Shown here piece by piece: positions 1 to 9,600 of a stretch of DNA of 33,230 nt. Below the pieces are notes generated by a model. That model saw only the letters and a program-made list of their open reading frames with translations. It had not been told where the DNA came from and made no database searches. Both the position numbers and the translations under genes were made by a program. Numbering within the stretch: the first letter of the stretch is position 1; every line of letters starts with the position of its first letter. Source of the DNA: Thiotrichales bacterium (lineage in GTDB: Bacteria; Pseudomonadota; Gammaproteobacteria; Beggiatoales; Beggiatoaceae); assembly GCA_016744475.1 (NCBI GenBank), contig JADGEH010000053.1, positions 1 through 33,230 of the forward strand, written 5' to 3'.

Positions 1-440
1 CCGTATTGCTGTCCCGCTTCTTGTAGCAACGCAAAATGGCCTTGGCGATTTTTTCCAAAACGAAAATCATCGCCCACAATCAAATGACGCACGGCCAATC
101 CATCCACCAATATTTGTTGAATAAATTCTTGCGCACTGAGCGCTGCCAGTTGTTGATTAAATCGCAAACACAATAAACGTTGAATCGGAAAGCGACGTAA
201 TGCCAATATTTTTTCCCGTAAGCGCGTCAAGCGAGGCGGTGCTTGTTCGGGGGTAAAGAATTCTTGCGGTTGGGGTTCAAAACTCATCACCACTGCGGGT
301 AAATTCAGGCTTTTAGCTTTTTCAATCAATTGAGCAAGAACCGCTTGGTGTCCTAGATGAACGCCATCGAAATTACCAATGGTAGCGACGCATTGCTGAT
401 GATGCGCACGCAATTGTGTCAGACTGCGGATGACTTCCAT
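1..440 (-). CDS. ribF: Bifunctional riboflavin kinase/FAD synthetase, N-terminal part (cut by window edge)
   Basis: RibF makes FMN from riboflavin and then FAD in the cytoplasm. The visible 146 residues begin MEVIRSLTQL and carry the FAD-synthetase nucleotidyltransferase signature GNFDGVHLGHQ (residues 22-32, with the HxGH-type histidines 28 and 31), then FEPQPQEFF and VGDDFRFGKNRQG, all typical of the adenylyltransferase half. The riboflavin kinase half lies beyond base 1. The start ATG at 440 is 4 bases after the stop of the small gene at 445-603, and a GGAGG lies inside the end of that gene, so translation is probably coupled. The identification is firm; only the C-terminus is unseen. Confidence 0.95.
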   Translation of the reverse strand, partial: MEVIRSLTQLRAHHQQCVATIGNFDGVHLGHQAVLAQLIEKAKSLNLPAVVMSFEPQPQEFFTPEQAPPRLTRLREKILALRRFPIQRLLCLRFNQQLAALSAQEFIQQILVDGLAVRHLIVGDDFRFGKNRQGHFALLQEAGQQY

Positions 441-444
441 AGGC

Positions 445-603
445 TTATTTACCGCCTCCATAGGTATGATTTCCAATACTGTTAGAACGTACACTGGTAT
501 TGCCATAGTAGGCTTTTGTTTCTTGTACACCAATGTCATAAGCCGTGAGGTAGGTGGCACCTAAAGTCAGGCTGGTAAATAATAAAAGTGCAAATTTGTT
601 CAT
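445..603 (-). CDS. Small secreted or membrane-anchored peptide (52 aa), unknown function
   Basis: A 52-codon frame runs from ATG at 603 to TAA at 445-447. It starts MNKFALLLFTSLTLGATYLTA, a signal-peptide-like stretch (basic residue, then a hydrophobic core), and continues with a short polar tail ending NHTYGGGK that is rich in Ser, Asn, Tyr and Gly. It lies between a DUF4178 gene (100-bp gap) and ribF (4-bp gap), all on the minus strand, which supports a real co-transcribed gene. The RBS is weak (AAAGAAAA). I do not recognise a family. The tight junction with ribF is the best evidence that it is translated; it could also act as a leader peptide for ribF. Confidence 0.55.
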   Translation of the reverse strand: MNKFALLLFTSLTLGATYLTAYDIGVQETKAYYGNTSVRSNSIGNHTYGGGK

Positions 604-703
604 GATGATGTTTTCTTTTAATGAAGGTGCAAAAGTATTCTTTGTTGTGGTTGTCGTGTTAGCTATCTGTTTTTATTCATTTTATACGGTAGATATGAGT
701 CGA

Positions 704-1996
704 TTAATCATCTTCATCTTCTGTCACAGGTTCCCAGCGGCGGTTTTCATGGCTTCGGCGATGAAACCATTTCCACATATAAAATAACAGACTCAACGCC
801 ATTAATAGTAGAAAATAACGCACCACAACGACACCCTCATATAATTCCACAAACAGTGGTGGCGGTGTAGATTGAGAACCTCCGTCAAACAACACACTTA
901 AAGAATATTCACCTGCGGCAGGTAGCTTGAATAAAGCACGCGCTTCACGCGAGCCTTCGCTCCAATAACCATCACTATCACGCCCCTCATAAAACTCGAT
1001 TTCTTTTTCCACAATCAAAACATTTTCTTCCTCTTTTTGAACCACCATCTCATAAGCCACCCAATGATTAGTTAAGCGATCAACGCTTATTCTAAATTCT
1101 AATAGTTTCTGCGGGTCTTCCACTTTAAAGGGAATCAGTGTTGGAGTTGATAGCTCAGTTTGATTGAAATGATATTTTAAGCGCGGTTGCTCATCAGCAT
1201 TCATAAATAAAATGACGAACAATGCCAATAAACCCACCCAGAAGAAATACCCGCCTACTTGTCCCATTGCGGCAGTCAACCCCGGTTGATACGGCTGAGC
1301 CATGTGTATACCTTCGGGTTTATCCTGTGCACTTTTTTCTACTGAAAAACGCTGATAAATATCATTTGGAAAAAAATACTCTCCATAGTAATACTCTTTT
1401 TCTGTGTGAGCATCGTGCCCTTTGTAATAATCTTCTTCAGAAACACTATTTTCATAACTTAAGCATACAGGCGGGGCGGTCGCCTCAGTTATGTTCAGCC
1501 AATTACCTTGCTTAGCAATCCAAGTCAGTTCACCTTCTACATATTGTACTTTAGCGCGATATTGTTCATAAAGATAAAAGCGTTGTTTGCCTAGAAACAC
1601 AGGAGCTTTGAGTTTGAAATTAGAAATGTGTGCGGGTTTGGGTATATCTCTCACCCGACGACTAAAAATAAAGTGTCCCTGTTCATCACTTAACCAATGA
1701 TAACCATGCGTAGGCGAATACAATTGCAAGTCAATCCAAGTATCACCTTCTTCTGTCTGATATTGAATTAAACCAATAATCGTGAATTCAACGTCTTTAA
1801 GTACACCTTGCATTCCAATATGCAAAGGACAATGGGGGCGTAATGTATCATGAAATTGCTCAACGACTTTATAACCCTCATGGCTATCCATCACTGCACC
1901 ACAATAAGCGCAGTTTAGACTGCGGGTTCGATGTCCACCATGAAGCTCTAAAGGTGCGCCGCACTGAGTGCAATTGATACTACGAACGTCATTCAT
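704..1996 (-). CDS. DUF4178 zinc-ribbon membrane protein (430 aa)
   Basis: The N-terminus has a zinc ribbon with CxxC pairs at C9/C12 and C29/C32. The region around residues 50-120 matches the DUF4178 pattern (a G-x-I-G-x-I-Q-Y core, then W-I-D-L-Q-L-Y and H-W-L-S-D-E-Q-G). Two hydrophobic segments follow, one mid-protein (GGYFFWVGLLALFVILFM) and one near the C-terminus (RYFLLLMALSLLFYMWKWF), with a roughly 120-residue domain between them that should face the periplasm, and an acidic tail. Its ATG overlaps the stop of the shorter DUF4178 gene by 4 bp, so the two are translationally coupled. DUF4178 genes in other bacteria often sit near PspA-like, DUF350 and polyamine-type genes; the biochemical role is unknown. 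Confidence 0.8.
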   Translation of the reverse strand: MNDVRSINCTQCGAPLELHGGHRTRSLNCAYCGAVMDSHEGYKVVEQFHDTLRPHCPLHIGMQGVLKDVEFTIIGLIQYQTEEGDTWIDLQLYSPTHGYHWLSDEQGHFIFSRRVRDIPKPAHISNFKLKAPVFLGKQRFYLYEQYRAKVQYVEGELTWIAKQGNWLNITEATAPPVCLSYENSVSEEDYYKGHDAHTEKEYYYGEYFFPNDIYQRFSVEKSAQDKPEGIHMAQPYQPGLTAAMGQVGGYFFWVGLLALFVILFMNADEQPRLKYHFNQTELSTPTLIPFKVEDPQKLLEFRISVDRLTNHWVAYEMVVQKEEENVLIVEKEIEFYEGRDSDGYWSEGSREARALFKLPAAGEYSLSVLFDGGSQSTPPPLFVELYEGVVVVRYFLLLMALSLLFYMWKWFHRRSHENRRWEPVTEDEDD

Positions 1997-2610
1997 AAGC
2001 GTTTGACCTCAAAAGGATCAATCCATTGGCCTTCATAAGCAAAGAGGTTACCGTTTTGAACTTCTAAGGTGACTAAACGACCTTTTGCACCGCTTAAATG
2101 AACATAATCGAAATTATCGCCGATCATTATCACTTCTGGAATTTCACCTTTGAGAGCAATGCACTGTGCTGAACCACGTTCAGTCACGCGCAAAGATTCG
2201 CCTAATAACTCAATCTCAACATCCACTTGTAAATCAGGCATAAAGGGCATTTTATCTAATGTCACCAGTTGTTCAATGGCAATATCTCCTTCATCAACAC
2301 TCATCCAACATGCCTCACCTGAACTCATTAAAGTCCACCACTCATCCCAGAAACCATGTGCATATTCAAAACGCACCTGTCCAATCGGAGTGAGTTTTTG
2401 AGTTTTATAGGCGTAGTTTTCATATAAAGAAAATAATGAAGGGTAATCAGCCATCACTGATTCTAAGCCACGCATTTTAACGGCTTTATCTTCCAGAAAT
2501 AACCCTGCTCCGCAATGCGGACAGGTGATGATTTTGGTATAGCGGAATTTTAATGTCAAAGGCCCACCGCAAGCGGCGCAATTATAAGCAGGATAAGGTG
2601 AAGTGCTCAT
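1993..2610 (-). CDS. DUF4178 zinc-ribbon soluble protein (205 aa)
   Basis: A shorter paralogue of the following gene. It has an N-terminal zinc ribbon (CxxC pairs C11/C14 and C30/C33). One DUF4178 unit follows, with the characteristic G-x-V-R-F-E-Y, W-D-E-W-W and W-M-S-V-D-E-G-D strings around residues 75-110. No membrane segment is visible, so it is probably cytoplasmic and may partner the membrane-bound paralogue. The stop overlaps the start of the 430-aa gene (ATGA). A 76-bp gap separates it from the upstream hybrid kinase, so the kinase may head the same transcript. Function is unknown; only the family is called. Confidence 0.8.
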   Translation of the reverse strand: MSTSPYPAYNCAACGGPLTLKFRYTKIITCPHCGAGLFLEDKAVKMRGLESVMADYPSLFSLYENYAYKTQKLTPIGQVRFEYAHGFWDEWWTLMSSGEACWMSVDEGDIAIEQLVTLDKMPFMPDLQVDVEIELLGESLRVTERGSAQCIALKGEIPEVIMIGDNFDYVHLSGAKGRLVTLEVQNGNLFAYEGQWIDPFEVKRL

Positions 2611-2686
2611 GATGATTCAGACCTAGTATAAAGGAGAGGCAAGAGTAAAACGATTGGAGTCAATTTGCAAAATCCGTTAGCTACTA

Positions 2687-5686
2687 TTAATCCATTGATT
2701 GATCGAGTAAGTATCGCAAGGCTTGCATATCAATATCTTCTGTGAGTTGACGCGCTTGAGTAAATAATTCAGATTGAGCCGCTAAGGGCGGTAGTGCTTC
2801 AATCAAGTCTAAAACTCCTTGAATATCGCCATGCCGAGCACAGTCTTTGAGCTGAGGAAGATATTGCTTTAATATTTCTATATCGACAGGGGGAGGCGGA
2901 GTGAGATGGTCGGTGGGAGGTGCATCTGCTTCAAATAACCATTCTAGTTCTAAATGCTGTTGTAAACACTGTAATAAATCTTCTGTGTTAATGGGTTTTT
3001 CCAGAAAATCATTACAACCGCAAGCCAAGGCTTGCTGGCGTTGTTGTGAAAAAACCCCCGCAGATACAGCAATGATGGGTAAATCTTGTTTATCTGGATG
3101 AGAACGTATCGCCTGTGTAGTTGCAAAGCCATCCAGCACGGGCATAAACAAATCTAACAAGACCAAATCAATACTGTGTTGTTTTAAGAGTTCTAATGCG
3201 ACCTGTCCATTTTTTGCTTCAATCAGTGAAAAACCCAGCGGCATTAAAAGATGGGCTAATAATTGGCGGTTATCTTTTTTATCATCGACGATTAATAGAG
3301 TATAAGGCGTATCGCTCATACAACCAATCACTTGACGATGTTCTTTCTCCGTCAATTGAGTGACTTTCTGTAACACCGGGAAGTTAAAGATGACTTGAAA
3401 ATGGCTACCAAACCCTTCTTGGCTATCTACATGAATAGTGCCATCCATCATATCAATTAATCGGCGTGTAATGGTTAATCCCAGCCCTGTGCCATCAGAA
3501 CGTTGACGTTGATTTTCAACTTGGTGAAACGGATTGAAGATGTTGTCTAAATCAGCATCAGGAATGCCCGCCCCCGTATCAATAATGTCAAAGCATTGCT
3601 GATCATTATGCACTGCCACTTGAAAAGTCACACTGCCATGCTCAGTAAATTTAATCGCATTGCCTAATAAATTAATCAATACTTGGCGCAAACGTTTACC
3701 ATCGGCATAAATACCATTAGGTAATGAAGTGACATCTTGGCAAATGAAATCAATGTGTTTTTGTGCGGCACGCGCTTTGAATAAATACACAATATCTTTG
3801 ACTAAGGCAGGAAAGTTTAATTCATCAGGAATGATTTCTAAGTGTTCCGCTTCAATTTTAGATAAATCTAAAATATCATTAATCAAAGCTAATAAATGTT
3901 CTCCTGAACGATGGATGACATTCACTTGCTCTCGCTGTGTGGGTAGTAGTTCTGTATCACGTCGCAGCAGTTGTGTATAACCCAAAATACCATTTAAAGG
4001 TGTGCGGAATTCATGACTCATATTGGCGAGAAAGCTGCTTTTGGCACGATTAGCAGACTCTGCTCGATCACGTTCAGCTAACACGGCTTGTTCAGCTTGT
4101 TTACGTTGGCTGATGTCATGCATCATGCCGACAAATTTGCGCTCATGTGTAATCCATAATTCACTCACACCCACATGTAATGGCAAGACTGAACCATTTT
4201 TGTGTAGCGCTTCTACCTCTCGTCCGGGCCCTACAACATAAGTCACATTGGTATCTACATAACGTTCAATAATGTGCGTATGTTTCGATCTGAAATCTTT
4301 GGGCATTAAGATATTGATATTTTGACCAATTAATTCATTTTCCTGATAACCAAATAATTTTTCCATTGTATGATTGACAGATTCAATCACACCTTGTTCA
4401 TTAATGACGACAATCCCCTCTACTGCGGTATCAAAAATCGTTTGCAAACGGTGTTTTTCATCTTCTAAACGTAATAATTGCCAACGAATTTGATTCGCCA
4501 TCATCTGACAAGTACGCGCTAACTCGCCAATTTCATCAGTGCGATTTAAGCATAAATCAACATCATGTTCCCCTTTAGCAAAACGAGAAACAGCGATGGT
4601 GATATATTTTAAAGGTCGAGTTAAATACACTGCAAATATAAAGGTAAATAATACCCCTAATGAACATAATAACACCGCTTTTCTCACACTGTCATTTAGT
4701 ATGCCTTGTTTACCACTGACTGCTGTTTTATAGGGTAATAACACACCCACATATAAGCGACGCTGCTTGAATTTTTCGGGACTCAACTGGATTGATGAAA
4801 AATAGCTGAAATTTAATTCATCAGAATTGTTATCTTGTTTTAAACGACTACGCGCTAATTCGTCTTTTTGTTGATCAAGTAGGGCTTTTGTAAAGGGAAA
4901 CTCTTCTTGCATTTTATAGGGTTGTCCAAATTCAAAGCCAAAGGTTTTTTCTGTATCAGGATGGATTAAATAATCACCTTGGCTATTAGCAATATAAAGT
5001 TTCATGGCATCAGGTAGATTTTGTTGAATTTTAGCAAAGAGTTTTTGCATGGCTACATTGATGACTAAAAGACCGACGCTGTTTTGATTTGCAGAATAAA
5101 TGGGAGTCGCTACTCGAACAGTAGGGCTATGTGGTTCTTCTATCACGCCATGCTCTCGGTTTAGATCAATTGGAGATAAATACAACTCATTATCGTTTAA
5201 ATGAATGGTTTTTTGAAAATAATCCCTGTGCGCCTTGCTTTGTAAAGCTTCTTTTTTAATGTTTATACTGTCATTATCTTTGTGTCTTTCAACTCGCACT
5301 AACTCAAGACCCTTTTGCGCACGACCAATAAATCGAGTTTGTGTATACAAATCACGATTATTCATAAACCCCATAAAGGTGCCGGCTGAACAAGATAAGA
5401 GCTGATTTTCAGTCAGTGGAGTATTAGGCGGGATAGGAAATTCAGTATGATATTCAGCGATATATTTCAATGCGGGAATATCGGATAAAAATAAAACATC
5501 CGCACCAATACCTTCAAATACAATAGCAAACTCACGTTCAACTAATTGCACGGTTTGTTTAAGATGGGCTATTTCAGTTTCTTCAAGCAAACGACTGCCC
5601 GCGCTGTAACTGATGTAACCCACCAAGGCACTGATCATGAAAACCAGAAAGGAGAAAACTAGCGTAATTTTAGTGACAATGCTCAT
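2687..5686 (-). CDS. Membrane hybrid histidine kinase: Cache-like sensor, HAMP, PAS, kinase, receiver (999 aa)
   Basis: A membrane two-component sensor. A first membrane helix (about residues 5-28) and a second (about 336-357) enclose a periplasmic sensor of about 300 residues with Cache-like features (TVRVATPIYS, GLLVINV). HAMP (about 355-408) and PAS (about 412-530, FDTAVEGIVVINEQGVIESVN) follow, then HisKA with phospho-acceptor H558 in SHEFRTPLNG. HATPase has the N box (INLLGNAIKFTEHG) and G boxes ([16 protein letters not shown]). A C-terminal receiver has phospho-acceptor D845 (LLDLFMPVLDGF) and a conserved lysine (EKPI). The last ~65 residues are helical but lack an HPt histidine motif. 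The output partner is not evident; the DUF4178 genes downstream may be co-transcribed. Confidence 0.92.
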   Translation of the reverse strand: MSIVTKITLVFSFLVFMISALVGYISYSAGSRLLEETEIAHLKQTVQLVEREFAIVFEGIGADVLFLSDIPALKYIAEYHTEFPIPPNTPLTENQLLSCSAGTFMGFMNNRDLYTQTRFIGRAQKGLELVRVERHKDNDSINIKKEALQSKAHRDYFQKTIHLNDNELYLSPIDLNREHGVIEEPHSPTVRVATPIYSANQNSVGLLVINVAMQKLFAKIQQNLPDAMKLYIANSQGDYLIHPDTEKTFGFEFGQPYKMQEEFPFTKALLDQQKDELARSRLKQDNNSDELNFSYFSSIQLSPEKFKQRRLYVGVLLPYKTAVSGKQGILNDSVRKAVLLCSLGVLFTFIFAVYLTRPLKYITIAVSRFAKGEHDVDLCLNRTDEIGELARTCQMMANQIRWQLLRLEDEKHRLQTIFDTAVEGIVVINEQGVIESVNHTMEKLFGYQENELIGQNINILMPKDFRSKHTHIIERYVDTNVTYVVGPGREVEALHKNGSVLPLHVGVSELWITHERKFVGMMHDISQRKQAEQAVLAERDRAESANRAKSSFLANMSHEFRTPLNGILGYTQLLRRDTELLPTQREQVNVIHRSGEHLLALINDILDLSKIEAEHLEIIPDELNFPALVKDIVYLFKARAAQKHIDFICQDVTSLPNGIYADGKRLRQVLINLLGNAIKFTEHGSVTFQVAVHNDQQCFDIIDTGAGIPDADLDNIFNPFHQVENQRQRSDGTGLGLTITRRLIDMMDGTIHVDSQEGFGSHFQVIFNFPVLQKVTQLTEKEHRQVIGCMSDTPYTLLIVDDKKDNRQLLAHLLMPLGFSLIEAKNGQVALELLKQHSIDLVLLDLFMPVLDGFATTQAIRSHPDKQDLPIIAVSAGVFSQQRQQALACGCNDFLEKPINTEDLLQCLQQHLELEWLFEADAPPTDHLTPPPPVDIEILKQYLPQLKDCARHGDIQGVLDLIEALPPLAAQSELFTQARQLTEDIDMQALRYLLDQSMD

Positions 5687-5713
5687 AGGTACTCATTGTT
5701 TTGAGTGGTGGTT

Positions 5714-5877
5714 TTAGAGCCTATACGAAAACGGGATAATCGGCTGCAAACCCGCCCTTTTGGTCAGGTTTTCCGCTTTTTATCAACACACGCCCGCTAT
5801 TCGCCTTAAAAAACCGAAAATCCTGCCTCAAAATAGCGCATTTTCGCTTCGCTTCCCCATCTTCGTATAGGCTCTTA
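5714..5877. repeat. MITE family A, copy 1 (with TTA target duplication)
   Basis: A 158-bp element at 5717-5874 begins GAGCCTATACGAA and ends with its inverse, TTCGTATAGGCTC. It is flanked on both sides by TTA (5714-5716 and 5875-5877), a 3-bp target duplication. The interior is inverted relative to copies 2, 3 and 5. It lies just upstream of the hybrid kinase gene on the minus strand and has no coding capacity. The GAG ends and the TNA duplication fit the IS1031 subgroup of the IS5 family, so it is probably a non-autonomous passenger of such an IS. Confidence 0.88.
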
Positions 5878-6394
5878 GACTTTGTTGGCATTTTGAGGTC
5901 AATAGACTTGTTGCCTCATGCCTGTTTTGGTTTCGTTATTTTTTACTGGCTGAAACAGGCTGCTATGAAAAAATGCCTATTTCAGAGACAAAACTGCTTG
6001 AAAACACATCTGAACCTCGGTGTTTTACGCCATCCCTTGGCACCTTTTTGAGTGGGTTCTTATCCATCTAATAACATACCATTCCATGAGTGTTTTGACG
6101 CTTTTTCTGCATGAAGGCTGATCGCTATTCCTGTGCCAAGCTCGCTCAAAGCGCTTAAAAAGCGCATAGCCGTCGATACATCTGCAAATACTCAGCAACT
6201 CAAAACAGTTTGTTATAGTATCTCACCTTACGCAGTGAGTGCGGAAAGACATAGACTGATCTTGTGGTACCTGCTGATTAAACACTATAGGCCATCGCGG
6301 TGTTTTGAGGCAGCAAGCTCGTCAATAATATCCACAGACCCACGCCTCTGCGTCATATTGGAACCCCAATCAAAATGAAACCTTTGTGCAACGT
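5878..6394. other. Intergenic stretch with no recognisable gene
   Basis: About 520 bp between two small mobile elements. I see no convincing coding region. The longest open frame (6133-6378, plus) lacks an RBS and any family resemblance, and its composition looks non-coding. A short palindrome, GCGCTT-aaa-AAGCGC, lies near 6148-6162. The stretch may be the remains of a decayed mobile element, but no transposase motif could be read in any frame. Confidence 0.4.
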
Positions 6395-6555
6395 TAGGCT
6401 CTGTTGACATTTGGGTGTGAGATGGGTTTTTAGTCGCATTTTTGTTCTGGCAATGCGTTTTTTTCGTAGCCATGCATTCTATGGGTAGAAAAAACAATGG
6501 AGTCAGAGCAGAAATGATGCAAAAAGCCACCACTTTCAAATGTCAACAGAGCCTA
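6395..6555. repeat. MITE family B (GGCTCTGTTGACATTTG ends, TA target duplication)
   Basis: A 157-bp element at 6397-6553 has 17-bp perfect terminal inverted repeats (GGCTCTGTTGACATTTG) and is flanked by TA (6395-6396 and 6554-6555). No transposase is encoded. It ends 62 bp before the start of the kinase/adenylate cyclase gene, so it may contain or displace that gene's promoter. A TA duplication is typical of IS630/Tc1-type or some IS5-type transposases; the parent element is not in the window. Confidence 0.82.
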
Positions 6556-6617
6556 AATCTTTAAATGCTGTTGCTACTCTGTATGAACCCACTAAATTTT
6601 CAATCTGTTGAAGATTT

Positions 6618-9600
6618 ATGAGAGCTTTGCTCATGATTCGCCGTGAATTAAAATCTAAAACTTGGACACAAAAACTATTATTTCTATCCACAAGCAATAC
6701 GTCTTTACGTACTTTGTTAGTGGTGCCTTTTATCATAGAAATTTTTGCCGCTGTTGGTTTGACGGGCACTTTGTCCTTTTACAACGGTCAAACTGCAGTG
6801 AATGATCTCGCTTCTCAATTGCGCAATGAAGTCACCGCTAGAATTCAGGAGCGTTTGCAAGCCTATTTAGCCATTCCTCATCAAGTCAATCAATTAGATG
6901 TTAATGCTGTGGAATTAGGCACTTTGAATTTGCAGGATCAAGAACAACGTGGGCGCTATTTTTGGAAACAAGTGCAGACGTTTGATTTAATCAGTCATAA
7001 TTATATGGCGACCCCAGACGGGCAATATTTTGGTGCAAAACGGCTCCAAAGCGGGGGGTTTCAAACCATGTTGCGCAATGAAGCAGGGCATAATCAATAT
7101 TTTTCTGTGGATAAGCAAGGCTATCCTATTGAGCGAGTTAAACTGGCTCACAATTTTGATCCTCGTCAGCGTCCTTGGTATCAAGCTGCATTAAATGCAG
7201 GAAAGCCTTCCTGGAGTACAGTTTACCCTGATTTCACGACACGCGGTCTGGCTATTACCGCTGTGCATCCGTTGTATCATTCTAATCCTCCAGAAGAGAA
7301 AGCACTTCAAGCGGTGTTTGGTGCTTCTTTAATTCTATCTTGGATGGATACTTTTCTGGGTAGCTTAAAAATTGGCAAAACAGGGCAAACGTTTATTATT
7401 GAACGTTCCGGTTTATTGGTAGCCAGTTCTACTCATGTGCCAGTGGTTAAAGATGATCCTGTTATTTCGGATACATTGCATCGGGTGTATGCGGTGGATA
7501 GTGATAATGACACCATTCATTCTGCGGTAGACCATTTGAATAAAATCTATGCTGATTTAAGTGATATTCGTTATAGCATACAAATGGATTTTAAAATTGA
7601 TGGGCAAAAGCAATTTTTGCAAATTACACCTTTGCAAGATACTCATGGATTAAATTGGCTTATCATGGTGGTGGTACCTGAAGCTGATTTTATGGAGCGT
7701 ATTCATGCCATTACTCGTGCCACGATGGGTTTGTTTGTGGTCGCTTTAGGCTTTGGTATTTTAGGCGGTGTGTTTACTTCACGTTGGGTGATTCGTCCAA
7801 TTCAAGCACTGAATACAGCGGCTAAATCATTGGCGATGGGAGAATGGAAACAAACCGTACCTGCACGCCGTAAGGATGAATTAGGAGAATTGGCTAATTC
7901 TTTTAATAGCATGGCACAACAACTTAAAGAATCTTTTGATAAACTGGAAAAGAAAAATGCAGATTTACAAAAACTAGATAAACTTAAAGATGAATTTTTA
8001 GCCAATACTTCACACGAATTAAGAACCCCCTTAAATGGTATTATTGGCATTGCTGAATCCATGTGCGATGGAGCCGTTGGACCTTTAAGCAAACCACAGC
8101 GTAAAAACTTGTTAATGATTGCTCAAAGTGGGCACCGCTTGACCAATTTAGTCAATGATATTCTCGATTTTTCTAAACTAAAGCATAAAAATATTGATTT
8201 GCAGTTACGTCCAGTGGGTATTAGAGAGGTCACTGAAGTGGTACTAACGCTCAGTCATTCTTTGGTCGGGAATAAGTCTTTAAAACTGGTGAATAAAGTC
8301 TCTAATGATTTACCGCCTGCACAAGCCGATGAAAACCGCTTACAACAAATCCTGCATAATTTAATTGGCAATGCGATTAAATTTACAGAACAAGGCCGCG
8401 TTGAAATTTCTGCTCATATTGAAAAAAATAAGCAGTCAGAATATTTGATCATCAGCGTGAGTGATACAGGCATTGGTATTCCTGAAGATAAGTTGCTAAC
8501 GATTTTTGAATCATTTGAACAAGTGGATGGGGGGAATGCACGCCAATATGGGGGAACAGGTTTGGGATTGACGGTAACTAAGCAATTGGTGGAATTGCAT
8601 AAAGGACGCATTGGTGTATCGTCAAAGTTGAATAAAGGATCGGTGTTTCATTTTACTTTACCAGTGAGCGAGCATCCCACAGAGCCTCATACTCAAGTGA
8701 CATTATCCGCAGAACTCAGCCGTAAATCATTAGCCAATGGTACGGATATCGAGTTAGCCGCTCCTGGACAAACGGCTGAATTAGACAGTTTAACTCATCA
8801 AGGTATGCGGCCTGATGAACCTCAACCCAGTGTGGCTCCAGTACATCCTAATGCTGATCAATTCACCATTATGATCGTGGATGATGAACCCATTAATCTA
8901 CAAGTATTGGTGAATCATTTATCCTTACAAAATTACGCGGTGGTACAGGCCAATAATGGGCCTGAAGCCTTAGAGTTCATTTATAACAACGGTGTGCGTC
9001 CCAATTTAGTGTTATTGGATGTCATGATGCCAAAAATGACGGGATATGAGGTGTGTCGCCGTTTGCGTGAAACTTTCCCGGCTAATGAATTGCCTATTTT
9101 ACTGTTGACGGCAAAAACACAAGTGTCTAATTTAATTGAAGGTTTAGATGCGGGAGCGAATGATTATCTGACCAAGCCTGTGGCTAAAACAGAGCTGTTA
9201 GCCCGCATCAAAACGCATTTACAAATCAGTAATTTAAATATTGCTTATGGACGCTTTGTGCCACATGAGTTTATTCAATTGATGGATAAACAAAGTGTAG
9301 TGGATGTGAAACTGGGTGATCATATTGAAAAAGATATGACGATTTTGTTTTCTGATATTCGCGGTTTTACTAGCATTTCAGAAACCATGACACCACAGGA
9401 AAATTTTGATTTTATTAATGCTTATTTAAGTCGAATGGAACCCATTATTGGTAAGCATCAGGGATTCATTGATAAGTACATCGGTGATGCGATTATGGCT
9501 TTATTTCCCGTCAGCGTGGATCAAGCGGTGGCGGCTGCGGTGGGAATGCTGTTTCGTTTGGTGGAATACAACACCACACGCGGACGACCAGGCCGTCCGG

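Noticed and set aside
2687..2900. HPt domain at the C-terminus of the first hybrid kinase
   Set aside because: The helical tail lacks the phospho-histidine motif; the same holds for the CHASE8 kinase tail.
6133..6378. 81-codon open frame upstream of the kinase/cyclase gene
   Set aside because: No RBS, no family resemblance and no partner frame; probably chance in a repeat-rich spacer.
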